Below are positions 61,246-64,000 of a DNA stretch of 64,000 nucleotides, in pieces (position 1 is the first letter of the stretch; every line of letters starts with the position of its first letter). The notes under the pieces are model-generated. The model had not been told where the DNA came from. It ran no database searches and saw nothing but the letters and a program-made list of their open reading frames with translations. Source of the DNA: Galbibacter kalidii (GTDB taxonomy: Bacteria; Bacteroidota; Bacteroidia; Flavobacteriales; Flavobacteriaceae). The stretch covers positions 1-64,000 of the forward strand of contig NZ_JAPFGA010000012.1 of assembly GCF_026241135.1 (NCBI RefSeq). The letters are read 5' to 3'. The position numbers were made by a program, and so were the translations under genes.

Positions 61246-62124
61246 ATGGACACAACAAGTAAAGAAAACTACCAACAGAGCGTAAAAATACCAAAACCTA
61301 TCGTCATATTTGCCAAAATACTGCAATTCATTTCGACAGCCTTGGCAAGTAAATTTGCTTCCAAATTATTTGCTACTCCCATAAAACATTCCATACCCAA
61401 ACGGGAATTCCATATGGACGCGGATTCAAAACAGGAAGAAATCACCATTCCATCTATTGATAAAAAAGTAATTGTCTATAGCTATGGAAGAAGCAAAAAG
61501 AAAATACTTCTCGTACACGGATGGAGCGGTCGGGGAACACAGTTGGTTAAAATAGCCGATAAATTTCTCGAAATGGAGTACAACACTGTCAGTTTTGATG
61601 CTCCTGCTCACGGAAAAGCCCCCGGAAAGGTCTCTAATATGAGTGAGTTTATCGAAGCGGTCATGGAAATAGAAAAAAAATACGGTCCTTTTGAAGCTGC
61701 TGTGGGGCATTCTTTAGGAGGAATGACACTACTGAACGCCGTTAAAAACGGTTTGGATATTAAATCCATGGTCATTATTGGAAGTGGGGATATCGTAACT
61801 GATATCGTTTTTGATTTCACCGAAAAACTGGAATTAAAAAAAGAAGTCGGGCTACACATGAAAAACGTATTTGATGTAAAAATAGGAAGAGACATCGATG
61901 AGTTTTCCGCCAGTGTTTCGGCCAAAGAAGTCGATATCCCTGTCCTCGTGATTCATGACAAAAATGACATGGACGTACCAATTTCCTCTGCACACAATAT
62001 CCACAATAACCTCAAAAACTCAAAATTGCTTGTCACCGAAGGATTTGGACATCGAAAAATATTGGGAAATAATGAAGTTATCGAGCAACTTTCTAGGTTT
62101 ATAGAAAAATATACATTAAAATAA
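61246..62124 (+). CDS. Alpha/beta hydrolase
   Basis: A 292-residue protein with an alpha/beta-hydrolase core. The nucleophile elbow is VGHSLGGM (Ser166), the oxyanion stretch is LLVHGWSGRG (about 98-107), a later Asp is in VIHDKNDMDVPI, and the catalytic His is in EGFGHRKIL. The first 60 residues include a hydrophobic stretch (IVIFAKILQFISTALASKF) but no clear cleavage site, so it may associate with the membrane. The substrate is not determinable. It is divergent from glgB. Confidence 0.9.
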   Translation: MDTTSKENYQQSVKIPKPIVIFAKILQFISTALASKFASKLFATPIKHSIPKREFHMDADSKQEEITIPSIDKKVIVYSYGRSKKKILLVHGWSGRGTQLVKIADKFLEMEYNTVSFDAPAHGKAPGKVSNMSEFIEAVMEIEKKYGPFEAAVGHSLGGMTLLNAVKNGLDIKSMVIIGSGDIVTDIVFDFTEKLELKKEVGLHMKNVFDVKIGRDIDEFSASVSAKEVDIPVLVIHDKNDMDVPISSAHNIHNNLKNSKLLVTEGFGHRKILGNNEVIEQLSRFIEKYTLK

Positions 62125-62155
62125 TGTGAAAAATTTCTATTATTGCTTTTTTTTC

Positions 62156-62163
62156 ATAGTTTT
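62156..62163 (+). promoter_or_regulatory. TAnnTTTG box before the secreted protein gene
   Basis: TAGTTTTG lies 30 bp before the start codon of the gene at 62194. Confidence 0.4.
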
Positions 62164-62193
62164 GGAAACTAAATCTTACTTAATACTTTTACT

Positions 62194-63048
62194 ATGAAAA
62201 AAACTGTTTTCTTTATTTTAATGATGATTACTAGTACTTTTTACGAGGCAAATGCTCAAGTACAAGTAAAATTAAATGATATGTCTTATGCTTCCGGCGC
62301 AAGCATAGCGGCAGGGAGTCCGATTGAAATTACTAATGGGCAGTCTGTTAGAATATTATTTACCGTAGAATTAACAAAAACCGGATCAACCTCAGATGGG
62401 TATATCATAATATATACACGTAAAGGGTCTTTATCGCCCGTACAACAGGGAGCAAAAAGGTTTATCTCAAATAATTCATGGAGTACTCTTAATGTTCAAT
62501 CTTATGATGTAACTTTAAATTCTTCTGATTTTTATAATACTAACAACAAAATATATGCTGAATTTGTAACAAATTCAGGTCTTAGGTATACAAGTAGAAA
62601 TAATTGGTCCATAGTTATAAATGGTGGTGCCCCAGTAACTACACCTGGCCCGGGTGATAATTCTATATGTTGCAACCAATCCATAACCAATCAAGCAGAT
62701 GTTCAAGAAATCAAAGGCCTACCACCTGTTTCTACAAACTTAGATGTAGCGTGGTATCGTTGGCAATATTATCGATCGCCAACCAGATATAGTGATGGTG
62801 GTTGGATAACAATTGGGATTAACACAAAAGATTTCCATCCAAATTTAATAAATAATGGTTATGGCAATACTACTACTAGAAGCAGACCACATACATATAA
62901 CAGATCATATACATATAAATTTAGAAGAGTTTTAATGACTCGTAAGGGAAGTAAAATTATAAGTAACACTGTTGATATAATATATACTCGTCCTAGCACA
63001 ACAATACCTCCAAGAAGAAGATCTGGATCTTCTGGTGATAGAGGATAA
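62194..63048 (+). CDS. Secreted protein of unknown function
   Basis: A 284-residue protein with a signal peptide (residues 1-22, YEANAQ). The first half (about 23-145) looks like a beta-sandwich (VRILFTVELTKTGSTSDG, YAEFVTNSG). A second module begins ICCNQSITNQADV, with WYRWQYYRSP and YTYKFRRVLMTRKG, a pattern reminiscent of Bacteroidota surface-protein modules. The tail is Pro/Arg/Ser/Gly-rich (TIPPRRRSGSSGDRG). No T9SS C-terminal signal is obvious. Base composition is more AT-rich than its neighbours, which may point to faster evolution or transfer. It could interact with surface polymers; this is speculation. Confidence 0.7.
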   Translation: MKKTVFFILMMITSTFYEANAQVQVKLNDMSYASGASIAAGSPIEITNGQSVRILFTVELTKTGSTSDGYIIIYTRKGSLSPVQQGAKRFISNNSWSTLNVQSYDVTLNSSDFYNTNNKIYAEFVTNSGLRYTSRNNWSIVINGGAPVTTPGPGDNSICCNQSITNQADVQEIKGLPPVSTNLDVAWYRWQYYRSPTRYSDGGWITIGINTKDFHPNLINNGYGNTTTRSRPHTYNRSYTYKFRRVLMTRKGSKIISNTVDIIYTRPSTTIPPRRRSGSSGDRG

Positions 63049-63136
63049 CAAATAGAGTAAGTCATGATGCATTTAGTCACAATTTTTTTCATATTTTGGC
63101 ATAACATTTGTATCTGATATAAAAAATCAATCTATT

Positions 63137-63616
63137 ATGAAAAAAATAATCACATTACTATTTGTATCGCTATTTGTTTTAACTGCTTGTGAAGGACCGG
63201 AAGGACCTCCGGGACTAGATGCCCCTGTTGTTGAATTCTTTGAAAGAACTGTAAACTTCAATAGTGGAAATAATTATGCTGAACCAGTTTCAATTCCAGA
63301 ATCAATTGAAGTATCTGGTTTTGATGTTGTCCAAGTCTATATTTTATGGGGGCAAACCGAAAACGGTGACGATATATGGAGAGCCCTTCCTCAAACAGTT
63401 CAAATGGCAGATGGGGATTTAATCTATAATTTTGATTACACCATTGCCGATGTTCTATTGTTTATGGAATCCCTTGATTTCGATTTAGGAACAGTGGATC
63501 CTGCTTATACAGATAACCAAACCTTTAGAATTGCGATTATACCTTCTTATGAAGCAGCTATCATGGATCTAAACGATGTAAGTCAAGTTTTTAAATCTAG
63601 TATTAAAATAGATTAA
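63137..63616 (+). CDS. Lipoprotein with short collagen-like start
   Basis: A 159-residue lipoprotein (VLTAC, Cys18). Directly after the lipid site comes EGPEGPPGLDAP, two to three Gly-x-Y triplets as found in collagen-like surface proteins. The rest is a beta-rich acidic domain (VVEFFERTVNFNSGNNY, then GFDVVQVYILWGQTENGDD) without known motifs. It lies 88 bp after the secreted protein gene on the same strand, and a strong terminator follows. Function unknown. Confidence 0.75.
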   Translation: MKKIITLLFVSLFVLTACEGPEGPPGLDAPVVEFFERTVNFNSGNNYAEPVSIPESIEVSGFDVVQVYILWGQTENGDDIWRALPQTVQMADGDLIYNFDYTIADVLLFMESLDFDLGTVDPAYTDNQTFRIAIIPSYEAAIMDLNDVSQVFKSSIKID

Positions 63617-63633
63617 TCAGTAAAATAACGAAC

Positions 63634-63666
63634 AAAGCCCAAAATCCAATTTTTGGGCTTTTTTTA
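63634..63666 (+). terminator. Terminator after the collagen-like lipoprotein
   Basis: AAAGCCCAAAA (63634-63644) pairs with TTTTGGGCTTT (63651-63661) around TCCAAT, followed by T residues. Confidence 0.95.
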
Positions 63667-63728
63667 TGCAATGTTTTTAACCCCTGTCCGACCAATTGAT
63701 TGAAAATCAATAACTAAACACTTCTATT

Positions 63729-64000
63729 ATGAAAAGAGTTCTTTTACTGATCGTATGCTTGAGCCTATTCTCCTGCAACACCAAAGCACAGGATAAAAAA
63801 GAAAAAAACACTGCCAAGGCTGAATTTCCCATCACTAAAACTGATGCCGAATGGAAAGCCGAACTACCTCCTGAAACCTATTACGTCATGCGAAAAGCGG
63901 GTACCGAAAGGGCTTTCAGTAGTGATCTCTTAAATATAAAAGAAAAGGGCACCTATGTGTGCGCCGCTTGTGGCACTCCCCTTTTTAAAAGCGAACACAA
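63729..64000 (+). CDS. msrB: Peptide-methionine (R)-S-oxide reductase, lipoprotein form, N-terminal part
   Basis: The frame starts MKRVLLLIVCLSLFSCN and runs off the window after 90 codons. A lipoprotein signal (LFSC, Cys16) is followed by a charged linker and the MsrB start: ITKTDAEWKAELPPETYYVM, RKAGTERAFSSDL and YVCAACGTPLF with the first zinc-binding Cys pair. The catalytic Cys and second Cys pair lie beyond the edge. The enzyme would repair oxidised methionine residues in the periplasm. Confidence 0.92.
   Translation, partial: MKRVLLLIVCLSLFSCNTKAQDKKEKNTAKAEFPITKTDAEWKAELPPETYYVMRKAGTERAFSSDLLNIKEKGTYVCAACGTPLFKSEH

Overview
The window looks like a chromosomal segment of a marine or freshwater Flavobacteriaceae (Bacteroidota). 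The evidence is the AT-rich sequence with dense coding; promoters of the Bacteroidota type (TTTG then TAnnTTTG) rather than -35/-10 boxes; a PorX-type response regulator with a PglZ domain, which belongs to type IX secretion; an LpxC-FabZ fusion; a single-chain E1 alpha/beta 2-oxoacid dehydrogenase; a YtxJ-type bacillithiol redox protein; and many short lipoproteins. The genus cannot be named from this sequence. No tRNA, rRNA or CRISPR array was seen.

Layout. 1-161 is the right end of an IS256-family element that runs off the window. 195-1193 holds two small envelope proteins, one a LEA-like coiled coil. 1475-5461 carries pheT and lpdA on the + strand. 5564-20311 is a long - strand block: a VWA membrane protein with a prohibitin-like protein, fabG, an M16 protease lipoprotein, sucD, and the lipid A cluster in the order HD-hydrolase, lpxD, lpxC-fabZ, lpxA, efp, a second lpxD-like gene and an NTF2-like gene. 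porX is divergent from this block. 22308-26003 (+) has an HTH protein, tsaE, a tiny lipoprotein, a membrane protein, alanine dehydrogenase and a DUF4258-like protein. Proline dehydrogenase (-) and aroB (+) are divergent. 28650-31993 is a polyamine operon: arginine decarboxylase, agmatinase and a deoxyhypusine-synthase homologue that is probably a homospermidine synthase.

33254-43999 contains a degenerate M1 peptidase joined to an outer-membrane barrel, the fused E1 enzyme, guaC, a YjbR-like gene, holA, a lone HsdR-N nuclease-like gene, a GT2 glycosyltransferase and an OmpA lipoprotein. 44127-50568 has a small ferredoxin-like protein, glyA, fumarylacetoacetase, a large lipoprotein joining a GH9 glycosidase to a polysaccharide deacetylase, a GNAT and YtxJ. 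clpB follows with an unusual promoter region. The right end carries a TetR regulator, a UMF1-type MFS transporter, an M48 protease, a glgB/GH31 alpha-glucan pair, a hydrolase, two secreted proteins and a truncated msrB.

Most genes are housekeeping. The most interesting items are the GH9-deacetylase fusion (probable chitin/chitosan oligosaccharide use), the speA-speB-DHS operon, the pseudo-M1/outer-membrane fusion, the lone restriction-type nuclease domain, the candidate sigma-54-like clpB promoter with twin operators, and several families of short dispersed palindromic repeats that fill the intergenic gaps. No convincing wholly new multi-gene system was found.
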